DNA of 51,129 bases from CAZXFH01 sp964640055 (GTDB taxonomy: Bacteria; Fidelibacterota; UBA2242; JAFGTP01): the NCBI GenBank assembly GCA_964640055.1, contig CAZXFH010000021.1, positions 1 through 51,129 on the forward strand. The letters run 5' to 3'. The notes beneath the pieces are model-generated. The model made no database searches, had not been told where the DNA came from, and worked only from the letters and a program-made list of their open reading frames with translations. This document shows, in pieces, positions 28,288 through 36,583 of this stretch. The translations under genes were made by a program, and so were the position numbers. Every line of letters begins with the position of its first letter. Position 1 is the stretch's first letter.

Positions 28288-29823
28288 ATGCGGAAAAATT
28301 ATATCGTCGTTTTCGTCATTGCCTCTCTATTGAGCATCAAATGCTCGGGGCAATCGGATTTGGAAGCGGAATTAGGCCAGATCAAATCTACCCACCGTCT
28401 AGTGGGGTTATCCGTGGGGGTTGTCAGTCAGGGAGAAGTGATTTTTAGTCACACGGCGGGTCAGCGGGATCTGAGCCGTAATTTGCCGGTCAATGACAGT
28501 ACCCTCTACCGGATCGCATCTATCTCAAAATTGGTGGCAGCCACAGCACTGATGCAACTCTATGAACAGGGTGCCTTTGATTTGGATGATGACGTCAGTG
28601 ATTATCTGGATTTCAGTCTGCGCAATCCCAATTATCCTGACCAGGTCATCACCTTTGAAAAATTATTAAGTCATACTTCAAGCCTAAGGGATGGATCCAA
28701 ATATCACAATTTTTTAAGTGCTACCTATAACAATGATAATATTCCGCATATCAAGGAGCTGGTAGCACCAGGTGGCAGTTATTATTCCGCAGATATGTGG
28801 TCCGGAACCCATGCACCGCAGGATAATTATTTCCAATATGCCAATATTAATTATGGCTTGATTGGAACCCTGATCGAAACGCTTTCCGGTCAACGCTTTG
28901 ATCGCTATTGTCAGGAAAACATTCTAAATTTACTTAACATACAAGGTAGTTTTAATATCAGGCAGGTGGATAATATCGACAATGTGGCGGTTCTATACCG
29001 GCAACAGGGAGGCAGTTGGATAGACCAATTCGATAATCATCAGGGGAGTTATCCTCAGGAACGGGATCTCAGTAATTATATTCTGGGGACTAACGGAGCG
29101 ATTTTTGCCCCTCAGGGTGGCCTGCGGGCCTCCTTACTGGATATGATTAAATTAATGCAGGTTCATGCCAATCAGGGCTCCTGGAATGGCGTAACCATAT
29201 TGAATGATACCACGATCAGTCGCATGCATCAGACGGTCTGGGAATACAACGGCCAGAATGGGAACAATTATCACGGTATATTCAATAATTATGCGCTGGG
29301 GAATCACAAGACCCGGAAACTATTACCCGGCCAAACAATGATCGGACATCCTGGGGAAGCCTATGGCTATATCGGAGATCTGTATTTTTCTCCTGATCAG
29401 AATTTCGGAATTATTTTTATGACCAATGGCGGAGAATGGGAGAGTGGCAATTACAGCGGCTGGTACGATGTTGAGGAAGCGGTGTTTACGGCCTGTTATA
29501 ATTTTCTTGAGACGAACACATCACTTTTTTCTGAGGAGGATGTGATATCAGGCCAATTTCATCTGCAGCAGAATTACCCCAATCCTTTTAACCCCGTTAC
29601 CACCGTCGCTTTCCAGCTTTCACGAAGCGCAGCTGTCAAACTGGGAATCTATAATATACAGGGACAGCTGGTTGCCACTCTGGTCGATCATGTTTTAACT
29701 TCAGGAAAACACAAAGTGACTTGGGACAGTCGCCAAGCACCGAAATTAACCACGGGTCTCTATTTTTATCGTTTGGAATCCGGTGCTTTTTCTCAAACCT
29801 GCAAAATGGTTCTTCTAAAATAA
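28288..29823 (+). CDS. Secreted serine hydrolase (class C beta-lactamase/DD-peptidase fold) with T9SS domain
   Basis: The protein has a signal peptide, then a beta-lactamase-related domain with the nucleophile motif S-I-S-K (Ser78, Lys81 from this start), the tyrosine motif Y-A-N (near 184) and H-P-G in place of K-T-G. The C-terminus is a T9SS domain with N-Y-P-N-P-F-N-P ending K-M-V-L-L-K. Relatives hydrolyse D-Ala peptides, esters or amides. I prefer the ATG at 28288 (511 residues); an in-frame GTG at 28276 would add four residues. The gene starts within about 16 bases of the GHL10 stop, so it is co-transcribed. Confidence 0.88.
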   Translation: MRKNYIVVFVIASLLSIKCSGQSDLEAELGQIKSTHRLVGLSVGVVSQGEVIFSHTAGQRDLSRNLPVNDSTLYRIASISKLVAATALMQLYEQGAFDLDDDVSDYLDFSLRNPNYPDQVITFEKLLSHTSSLRDGSKYHNFLSATYNNDNIPHIKELVAPGGSYYSADMWSGTHAPQDNYFQYANINYGLIGTLIETLSGQRFDRYCQENILNLLNIQGSFNIRQVDNIDNVAVLYRQQGGSWIDQFDNHQGSYPQERDLSNYILGTNGAIFAPQGGLRASLLDMIKLMQVHANQGSWNGVTILNDTTISRMHQTVWEYNGQNGNNYHGIFNNYALGNHKTRKLLPGQTMIGHPGEAYGYIGDLYFSPDQNFGIIFMTNGGEWESGNYSGWYDVEEAVFTACYNFLETNTSLFSEEDVISGQFHLQQNYPNPFNPVTTVAFQLSRSAAVKLGIYNIQGQLVATLVDHVLTSGKHKVTWDSRQAPKLTTGLYFYRLESGAFSQTCKMVLLK

Positions 29824-29846
29824 ATCGTAAACAGGAAAGATCTGTT

Positions 29847-30251
29847 ATGAAAGATAAAATTACCATCAAGGTCAGAGGCTATCACCTGGATGTCTACGGG
29901 CATGTGAATAATACCCGCTACCTGGAATTTTTAGAGGAAGCGCGTTGGGTTGTCAAAGACCACTATTTTGATTTTCCTGAATTTCATGAGCAAGGGTTGG
30001 CCATTGTCATTGTAAATACAAATATTAATTATCGCCTGCCCGCCGGATTGGGAGATCTCTTAGAAATTCATACTTTTATTAAAAAGATCAGTAGCCGAAG
30101 TAGTGTGTTCCGGCATGAAGTCTATAAAAATGGTTCCGATAAACTGGTGGCGGATGCGGAGGTTACCTTTGTGATCATGGACACTAAGACCGGCCATGCA
30201 ATTCCGCTGACCACTGAGTGGTGCGAGAAGTTGGCACAGATAAAACCTTAG
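29847..30251 (+). CDS. Hotdog-fold acyl-CoA thioesterase
   Basis: A 134-residue protein of the 4-hydroxybenzoyl-CoA thioesterase type, with the signature D-V-Y-G-H-V-N-N-T-R-Y-L-E-F-L-E-E-A-R near the N-terminus. The Asp and the E-x-x-R region form the active site in this family. The start at 29847 is supported by AGGAAAG about 8 bases before it; a longer frame reads back into the preceding gene and is not needed. It is the last gene of the unit beginning with the HGSNAT-like gene, 23 bases after the serine hydrolase. A strong terminator follows. Its substrate is not evident. Confidence 0.88.
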   Translation: MKDKITIKVRGYHLDVYGHVNNTRYLEFLEEARWVVKDHYFDFPEFHEQGLAIVIVNTNINYRLPAGLGDLLEIHTFIKKISSRSSVFRHEVYKNGSDKLVADAEVTFVIMDTKTGHAIPLTTEWCEKLAQIKP

Positions 30252-30302
30252 CTGAATTTTAGTACAATCAGCAGTTTTTTACTAAAGATCAAATGCAAGA
30301 AT

Positions 30303-30338
30303 GGAGCCCCCCGGCTTTACAGCCGGGGTTCCTTTTTT
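30303..30338 (+). terminator. Rho-independent terminator after the thioesterase gene
   Basis: The stem CCCCGGCT/AGCCGGGG (30309-30316 with 30321-30328) has a four-base loop TTAC. It is extended by GGA/TCC pairing and followed by a run of six T residues. It closes the unit of genes starting at 24868. Confidence 0.85.
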
Positions 30339-30418
30339 GGCTCCGCCATTTGGCGGAGTCTGGGCGGAATCCCGCCCAGAAAACCATTCATCCACGTGTT
30401 TACATACGTGGTTTTCTG
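30339..30418. repeat. Cluster of three further hairpins
   Basis: Immediately after the terminator come CTCCGCCA/TGGCGGAG (30341-30358), TGGGCGG/CCGCCCA (30361-30378) and CCACGT/ACGTGG (30392-30411). The last is enclosed by AGAAAACCA/TGGTTTTCT (30378-30386 with 30410-30418). The density of palindromes resembles REP-like or IS200/IS605-end-like elements, but no transposase is nearby. Regulatory or remnant status is unresolved. Confidence 0.55.
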
Positions 30419-30497
30419 GATAGCGGGATAAAAGTGAACCCCTCCTTTTAATAATCAAATTATCACTCTCTTTTTAGGGAGGGAGTCAGAGTGGTAT

Positions 30498-32396
30498 TTA
30501 CTTCATCAGAATCATTTTTTTCACAGCAGTGAAATCTTTTGTTACCAGATGTACAAAATAGACTCCGGAAGATTGTTGACTCGCCTCCCAGCGGACGACA
30601 TATCGTCCGGCAGTTTGATAATCGGCCACTAATTTTTCTACTATGCAGCCATTGAGATCGTAAATAGTCAACTGTACTTTTCCGGTCATTGGGATTTTAT
30701 AGACAATAGTGGTGGTTGCATTAAAGGGATTGGGGTAGTTTTGGTTTAGTTCATAATGAGCCGCTGGGTATGATATCTCAGGCGCTAAATTTGTTTGCGC
30801 AGTATCCTCGATATAAATGGCAAACTCCGGCTGTCTGAGAATGTTGTCATCGGCGACATGATTGGCTTGCAGGACTTCCAGACGTACATACCGGACCGAT
30901 TTTGGGCTATCATAGGTACATAAATTGTCCCGGGATTGAAATTGATTGTTAATATGGAAGTCCGCTATCCAACTGGCCAGAGAATCATCGCGGGTATAAA
31001 TTTTGAATTCTTTGGTATTTAAGTAATCCGGATCTCCCACGTAAAAACCATGGAAAAGTTGCAAATGGGTTAAGTGATAGGGGCGCCCCAGGTCCAACTC
31101 TACCCAGTGGACACTATCTGTGGCTTCACCGGCCCACTTTCCGCTTCCTCGGTAGCGTTTATTGTCGGTTAATTTATCTACAGAGAAATCCGGTGCATAT
31201 TCTCCGGAATATTCTAATACTGCAGATTGCGGCGCAATATTGAGATAATTTTTATCACTGTAAAGGCAGAGTGCCCCGGCCACAGCCCGCTCAGTACCAT
31301 CCGAGGGCTGATTGCGCACTTGATTTTGATAATAAAAAGTTGCCGAACCGCCACTATCAAATTGCAGAGCGTCCCAGGCCCCGAATTCAATCATTAAATT
31401 GGCCAGTTCCGCGAGAGTCATACCCACACTATGACTGGGTTGCCGACCGTCAACAACGGCCAGAATAAGAGTATCTCCGTTTACGGTTAATCCGGCAGCA
31501 CAGCGCGGATTACGTGTATTATAATATCCCTGTTTGAAATCAAGGGTGAAATCCTCTCCGTTGGGAAAGGTCGCAACCGGATCAGCATAACAGGCGCCAT
31601 CCTTTACGATACGCGGGCCTCCACTGGCGGCTTGCCACAGGTTTTTCCAGTCCGGTACAGTGGTCAGATTTAGTCTTAATTTTTCTCCGGTACTGATGTG
31701 ATCGCGCAACCAATCCGCAGCTGCTTCCCGGCCGGTTAATACATAATGATCTTGGGATATGTTAATTCCGGTTTGATTATCGCGAATACTATTGACCGTA
31801 CTATCAGGTCCCACTAATACTTCTACCACATTATTACTGACGGAAGTACCGGGGGTCGTATGGCCGTATTTATCGGTATACAGGCACAACCAATCTGCAT
31901 TGATATCCAGATTCATCATGACTATGTCATGTTCATTCTTCTGCTCGTCAGTGACTTTAGCATGCCAGTTCCAGCGATCCGTCCATATACCTATTCTGCC
32001 GCTGTTACTTTGTGAGAAACCAAGAGCTGTCCGGTATTTGGGAGCTATGATAATTTCATTATTGATGACGCATAGTCCCTCCGGGATACCACGCTCATAG
32101 CCACAGAAATCCGAATTTACAGCTGCAAAAGCAGTATGCCGGCTTGCCATGCTAGAAACAACTTCCCGACCCCAGGTTTTATCCTGGCCAATTACATTTC
32201 TGATCGAAGTACCGGGATTTTTCAGATCAACGATTAAAACATGAATATCCCAGGGCTCATTGGTAGTGCGGTGCAGGTATTTAACATTCGGCTTGCGATA
32301 ATCCCAAACATCTTCTGCCAATATGAGTGTCGGCATTAACGTCAGAATTATTATTAATAAGCAGGTTGTTTTTTTACCCTTTTGTTTAATTGGCAA
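30498..32396 (-). CDS. Secreted phosphodiester glycosidase (NAGPA domain) with F5/8-type and T9SS domains
   Basis: The protein has a signal peptide (K-G-K-K-T-T-C-L-L-I-I-I-L), a phosphodiester glycosidase domain with A-A-V-N-S-D-F, V-V-D-G-R-Q-P-S and F-D-S-G-G-S-A-T, and a discoidin-like (F5/8 type C) module (V-H-W-V-E-L-D-L-G-R-P-Y-H-L-T-H-L-Q). It ends with a T9SS domain containing N-Y-P-N-P-F-N. I chose the TTG at 32396 (632 residues) because a consensus GGAGGA lies 4-5 bases upstream. An ATG at 32435 is possible but would place 13 polar residues before the signal peptide. The catalytic stretch has D-S-G-G-S where the paralogue at 5627 has D-G-G-G-S. The F5/8 domain suggests glycan binding. 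Confidence 0.87.
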   Translation of the reverse strand: MPIKQKGKKTTCLLIIILTLMPTLILAEDVWDYRKPNVKYLHRTTNEPWDIHVLIVDLKNPGTSIRNVIGQDKTWGREVVSSMASRHTAFAAVNSDFCGYERGIPEGLCVINNEIIIAPKYRTALGFSQSNSGRIGIWTDRWNWHAKVTDEQKNEHDIVMMNLDINADWLCLYTDKYGHTTPGTSVSNNVVEVLVGPDSTVNSIRDNQTGINISQDHYVLTGREAAADWLRDHISTGEKLRLNLTTVPDWKNLWQAASGGPRIVKDGACYADPVATFPNGEDFTLDFKQGYYNTRNPRCAAGLTVNGDTLILAVVDGRQPSHSVGMTLAELANLMIEFGAWDALQFDSGGSATFYYQNQVRNQPSDGTERAVAGALCLYSDKNYLNIAPQSAVLEYSGEYAPDFSVDKLTDNKRYRGSGKWAGEATDSVHWVELDLGRPYHLTHLQLFHGFYVGDPDYLNTKEFKIYTRDDSLASWIADFHINNQFQSRDNLCTYDSPKSVRYVRLEVLQANHVADDNILRQPEFAIYIEDTAQTNLAPEISYPAAHYELNQNYPNPFNATTTIVYKIPMTGKVQLTIYDLNGCIVEKLVADYQTAGRYVVRWEASQQSSGVYFVHLVTKDFTAVKKMILMK

Positions 32397-32435
32397 GTGC
32401 TCCTCCGGAGGTGTTTTAGGATTATAATTTTTCAA

Positions 32436-32921
32436 TTTTTAATAATGACTCTTTTATCGATATATAGATTTCTGACTGGTTTATCAAAACCGATGTTTTC
32501 TGGGGACATGGTTGTTTTAAATGCATACCAAAGCCGTCATTCTGAATAATTTATTGAAAATTCTTGTCAAATCAAGGCCATAAACCGGATTTGATTTTCA
32601 GTGTACAGGCAGGGGTAACAGCTGAATTCCTATTGCTATAAACTGTACATTCCAGCTAAATTATTTTTATTTCCCCTCTGTTGAGAAGTTTTAAACCCGG
32701 TAGCTAACGGAAGAGTGAGCCAAGGACTGAGTTCATTTGTGGAAACCGTTAAAAGGGTTCCTGACGATCGTTTTTAGCTTATTGCTACTGATTAAAATCA
32801 GTGGCAGCGCTCTATTCCATATACCGGAAATCCAATTTACCACTGGACATAGGAAAAATCATCCGGTGTTATATTATGTTGCCGCAAATAGGGATTATCG
32901 GCTTGCGCTAAGATTTAGTTA
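32436..32921. other. 486-base intergenic region
   Basis: It separates the NanE gene end from the start of the secreted phosphodiester glycosidase, both on the minus strand. I see no convincing gene, terminator or copy of the AGTTAGTTAA motif. A plus-strand frame from a GTG at 32737 begins with a signal-like hydrophobic run, but it overlaps the NanE coding strand in antisense and is probably chance. Confidence 0.55.
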
Positions 32922-33620
32922 TTATTTCAACGCTTGCACAAATCGCTGGGTGATCAATTGGGGGCGGGTGATGGCCGATCCGACCACAATGGCATGGGCG
33001 CCCAGCGCCAGAGCCTGGCGCGCGTCAGCCGGCTGCCAGAAGCGGCCTTCAGCCACAACAGGGAGCTGCCGATCCAACTTTTTCATCAAGCACTCAAGGA
33101 GTTGCAAATCCGGCTTGTAGGGGGTATACCGGGTTTGCGTGGCTGCTGTATAACCGGCTAAAGTGGTACTGATTAGATCAAAGCCCAGTGCTGCAGCGTG
33201 TACGCCGTCTTCCAGGGTGGCTATATCCGCCATGAGCAAACAATTCCCCTTTTCTTTTAGTATTGTTAATAGCGTGGATAGTGATTCACCATGAGGTCGC
33301 GCACGCCGGGTGGCATCCAGGGCAATGATATCCACATTGGTTTCCTGTAAAACCATCGCCTCTTTACGAGTAGGAGTGATATAGATATCAGAATGGGGGT
33401 AGGTTTTTTTATAGATACCGATCACAGGTACGTCAACAGCGGCCTGGACAGCCCGTATATTTTCCGGATAAGAGGCCCGGATTGCCACAGCGCCGCCTTG
33501 TACGGCCGCCTGGGCCATTGCTGCCAGAATGCTTGGCTTTCCCAGCGGTTCGTCTGCCTCAGCCTGACAGGAAACGATCAAGCCGCCTTTTATTTGCGCC
33601 AGGATTGAATTTCGCTTCAA
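32922..33620 (-). CDS. nanE: N-acetylmannosamine-6-phosphate 2-epimerase
   Basis: The 232-residue protein is a typical NanE TIM barrel, interconverting ManNAc-6-phosphate and GlcNAc-6-phosphate in sialic acid and ManNAc catabolism. It shows G-G-L-I-V-S-C-Q-A at the N-terminus, A-V-A-I-R-A, G-I-Y-K-K (catalytic Lys region), D-I-I-A-L-D-A-T-R-R-A-R-P and V-V-A-E-G-R (catalytic Glu), ending with G-A-H-A-I-V-V-G-S-A-I-T-R-P. No NanA lyase or NanK kinase is seen in the window, so ManNAc-6-P may come from another source. It is the last gene of the phosphohexomutase/GH94/VirK unit, 10 bases after the VirK-like gene. Confidence 0.95.
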   Translation of the reverse strand: MKRNSILAQIKGGLIVSCQAEADEPLGKPSILAAMAQAAVQGGAVAIRASYPENIRAVQAAVDVPVIGIYKKTYPHSDIYITPTRKEAMVLQETNVDIIALDATRRARPHGESLSTLLTILKEKGNCLLMADIATLEDGVHAAALGFDLISTTLAGYTAATQTRYTPYKPDLQLLECLMKKLDRQLPVVAEGRFWQPADARQALALGAHAIVVGSAITRPQLITQRFVQALK

Positions 33621-33630
33621 AACTTACTCC

Positions 33631-34107
33631 TTAATCAATCTGATAACAATAGACCGCACCCTGATTTTTGCCATTATTTATTTCACTGAAAAAATTTTCA
33701 TCCATTAGGGTGTCGTGGTTTTCTGGATCAATATAGCGGGCGGTTAGCCTGACCTGATTATCAGAACTGATCTTTAGCTTGGCATAGTTGTAAACGTAGC
33801 CCTTACCCCGGGGATTAGCGATCAGCTTATTTTCCGAAGCGACCACAAAAGCCAGTTCGTTGCCGATACTGCCCGCTGCAAACCATTCAAAGGTATCAAT
33901 GGTCATGCCACCGATGGCATGGGGCACAGAGGGCTGGATTTCATTATCGCTGATCAACTGGCAATCCTGATAATGGATTACGACTCGGAGAGTATATCCT
34001 TGTTTTAAGGTCGTCACAATGGCCTGATAATCTGTCAACTGAACCGGTTTCGCAAAAATTACTGTCAAAAAACACAAAAGAAATATGCAAAATGTGATTT
34101 TTTTCAT
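33631..34107 (-). CDS. VirK-family small secreted protein
   Basis: A 158-residue protein with a signal peptide (MKKITFCIFLLCFLTVIFA). The sequence L-K-Q-G-Y-T-L-R-V-V-I-H-Y-Q-D-C and later A-I-G-G-M-T-I-D-T-F-E-W-F match the VirK family (PF06903), described from plant-associated bacteria and of unknown biochemical role. I use the ATG at 34107, which places the signal peptide at the terminus; a start at 34143 would overlap the GH94 gene and adds 12 polar residues. It lies between GH94 and NanE in a metabolic operon, an unusual setting for VirK. Confidence 0.75.
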   Translation of the reverse strand: MKKITFCIFLLCFLTVIFAKPVQLTDYQAIVTTLKQGYTLRVVIHYQDCQLISDNEIQPSVPHAIGGMTIDTFEWFAAGSIGNELAFVVASENKLIANPRGKGYVYNYAKLKISSDNQVRLTARYIDPENHDTLMDENFFSEINNGKNQGAVYCYQID

Positions 34108-34130
34108 TTTTGACTCACTTAAATTTTGAA

Positions 34131-36557
34131 TTAACCCATGCAAACCCGAATCCTGAGTTCTGGTTTGTCAGCGATTTGTTTTTTTAGCTGCGGGTCAGCC
34201 AAATTGATGATATTGCCCTTAATGGTATGACCTTCACATTCCAGCTGTACAATACCCTGACTGATATGTTTCGGATTTTGAACCTCAATTTGATAGGTTT
34301 TTCCCCGAAACTTACGGACTACGCGATAGTCAGACCATTTTCTGGGGATACAGGGATCAATTTGCAATCCCTGGTAAGTGGGCCGAATACCGAGAATGTA
34401 ATCAATCCCGCTCCGCAACATCCAGGCCGAGGAGCCGGTTAACCAGGAGTGGCTGGCCTGACCATAAGTGGGATGATCAGGACTGGTAACATATTCGGCA
34501 TAAACGTATGGTTCCACGCTGTAACGGTCGATATCGATTTCAGGATTCATGGGTAAGGCTTTTTTATAAATTGTAAAAGCACGGTCAGCATCTCCCAAAA
34601 GGCAATAGGCCAGAATGGACCAGCTAACCGGATGATTAAAGACAGCTCCGTTTTCCTTTTTCCCTGGCACACACCGGGTGACCAGACCGATATGGTCGTC
34701 CGGGCGGGTATAGGGTGGATTTAAGATTTTCGGTCCTTTAGGGGTTTCCAGATGTTGGGTAACAGACTGCATACATTGGATAGCGCGTTCTCCTTCAGCC
34801 ACTCCGCTGATCACTGCCCAGCTTTGTGTGTTCAGAAATATTTTTCCCTCTTTATTTTTAGAAGAGCCAACCAGGTCACCCTGGTCATTGGTGGCACGGA
34901 TATACCATTGCCCATCCCAGCAATGTCGGTTTATCGCAGATTTAACTTTTTGATATTCCGACTCATATTTAGCGGCTTGGGTGGTATCTTCAAGATAACG
35001 ACAAAGAGTTGTGGCTTCTTTCAGAATATAGGCCAGGAACATACTGACCCAGACACTCTCGCCCTTGCCCTCGCGACCCAGATAGTCGAGCGTATCATTC
35101 CAGTCACCCGGGCCGAATTTTGCCAGATAGCGGTTGGTAAGATTCGCCAGGGTGTAATCGATAGCCGCAAATAAATGGTCACGTATTGTGGCTGAGCCTT
35201 GATCATAAAAGGGAACGGTCTCACTCAATAAGTCAAAATCACCGGTCTCTTTCAAATAAACCATAATGGCCAGCGGTAACCATAGCGGGGTATCGGTATG
35301 GCCGGTACGTTCGCCGGTACCGGAAGTGGGGAAGTAGAGATGAAAGGTGCTGCCGTTTTTAAATTGGTACCCGGCCATTTCAGTGATTCGTTGCCTGACC
35401 CATTCGGGGCGACACATGACCGGTCCCATGATATCCTGACAGGAATCCCGAAAGCCACGGCCGAAAAGCAGTCCACCGTGATAATAGGATGCATCCCGGG
35501 AAAACTGAAAAGTGACTGCCGTCTGATATTGGTTCCAGGTGTTCAACATGCGGTTCATATCCTGGTCAGCTGTACTTATCTCAATATGATCCAAATAGTC
35601 CTGCCAGTTATCTTGCAGGTTTCGGAAAGCCCGGTCACGGTTTTCCTTTTTACGATATTTATGAACAATTTCAACGGCTCTCTTTGCAGCCTGTTTTTTA
35701 GGCAGGATACCCATGAAAAAAGCAGCTTCCTTTTCCTCACCCGCAACGAGCGTCACGGCAGTTTGTAAAGCCCCGATGGCATCTCCGGATGTAATTTCGG
35801 AATTACGACAGTGTCCCTGTTTCACGGCATAGGGATTTGCCTCCGATCGCCAGCGTCCGATAAAACGCTCTTTACTGCCATCATACCCTTTAATTGGGTG
35901 ATCACTGGCAAAAAACACGGTTTTATTCCAGGTTTCATTGGGTTGCTCTACCGTGGCTTTCCGGTATTTGACCCAGTACCGTTTGGTGGCCAGCAGAATC
36001 TGGTGCTGCTGGTCAAAACTGACGGTGTTGAAATGTTGGTCATTGGGCTGGTTGATCAAGTCAACCAAGGCATGTCCCAGGCAGAGTTCCTGAAAGGCAA
36101 ACAGGTTTAGGATCTTTTGGCGATCGCTTAGATTCTTTATTCTGATTTTCCAGATTTCCAGATCGTCTTGCGGGGGAACAAAATATAATAGAGAAACTGA
36201 TACTTGTTCGTAACGGGAATCAATCTGAGTATAATACAACCCATGCCGGCACCGGTAATGGCTTAATTGTGTTTGTGTGGGTTGCCAGGTGGGAGACCAG
36301 TAAGACCCGCTCTCCTGATCGCGGATCAGGATATAACGGCCCGGCCGATCGACCGGCAAACTATTATAGCGCCAACGGGTGATGCGGTTGTCTTTGGGAT
36401 TGAGATAGAAACTATAACCACCACCGGTATGAGATATGAGGCCGCTATAGCGGCCGTTGGAAATATAGTTGACCCAGGGAGCGGGTGTATCGGGACGGGT
36501 AATAATAAATTCTTTATTGTCCTGGCTGAAATGCCCATATTTTTTATAACTGTTCAT
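34131..36557 (-). CDS. GH94 disaccharide phosphorylase, chitobiose-phosphorylase-like
   Basis: The 808-residue protein follows the GH94 pattern along its length: Y-G-H-F-S-Q-D-N-K-E-F-I-I-T-R-P-D-T-P-A-P-W, then G-G-Y-S-F-Y, R-D-S-C-Q-D-I-M-G, and G-P-G-D-W-N-D near residue 485 with the general acid Asp. The C-terminus has H-P-V-S-W-S-I and H-S-W-L-T-G-S-S-A-W. GH94 enzymes split beta-linked disaccharides with phosphate to give a sugar 1-phosphate. Length (about 800) and N-terminal similarity favour N,N'-diacetylchitobiose or cellobiose-type phosphorylase. No signal peptide is present. It lies 26 bases after the phosphohexomutase gene, a natural partner for the sugar 1-phosphate. Confidence 0.9.
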   Translation of the reverse strand: MNSYKKYGHFSQDNKEFIITRPDTPAPWVNYISNGRYSGLISHTGGGYSFYLNPKDNRITRWRYNSLPVDRPGRYILIRDQESGSYWSPTWQPTQTQLSHYRCRHGLYYTQIDSRYEQVSVSLLYFVPPQDDLEIWKIRIKNLSDRQKILNLFAFQELCLGHALVDLINQPNDQHFNTVSFDQQHQILLATKRYWVKYRKATVEQPNETWNKTVFFASDHPIKGYDGSKERFIGRWRSEANPYAVKQGHCRNSEITSGDAIGALQTAVTLVAGEEKEAAFFMGILPKKQAAKRAVEIVHKYRKKENRDRAFRNLQDNWQDYLDHIEISTADQDMNRMLNTWNQYQTAVTFQFSRDASYYHGGLLFGRGFRDSCQDIMGPVMCRPEWVRQRITEMAGYQFKNGSTFHLYFPTSGTGERTGHTDTPLWLPLAIMVYLKETGDFDLLSETVPFYDQGSATIRDHLFAAIDYTLANLTNRYLAKFGPGDWNDTLDYLGREGKGESVWVSMFLAYILKEATTLCRYLEDTTQAAKYESEYQKVKSAINRHCWDGQWYIRATNDQGDLVGSSKNKEGKIFLNTQSWAVISGVAEGERAIQCMQSVTQHLETPKGPKILNPPYTRPDDHIGLVTRCVPGKKENGAVFNHPVSWSILAYCLLGDADRAFTIYKKALPMNPEIDIDRYSVEPYVYAEYVTSPDHPTYGQASHSWLTGSSAWMLRSGIDYILGIRPTYQGLQIDPCIPRKWSDYRVVRKFRGKTYQIEVQNPKHISQGIVQLECEGHTIKGNIINLADPQLKKQIADKPELRIRVCMG

Positions 36558-36568
36558 AAACTGTTCAT
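36548..36568 (-). repeat. Direct repeat duplicating the GH94 start codon
   Basis: ATGAACAGTT occurs twice with an 11-base period. The second copy is the GH94 start. The first copy reads as a four-codon frame (M-N-S-L-stop) whose TGA overlaps the GH94 ATG, and follows AGGAGC by one base. It may be slippage or a tiny translational coupling leader. Confidence 0.5.
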
Positions 36569-36583
36569 GCTCCTAATTTCCGG

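Noticed and set aside
32737..33120. Plus-strand frame with signal-like start
   Set aside because: It begins with GTG and a weak ribosome site, and most of it is antisense to NanE. No family resemblance is visible.
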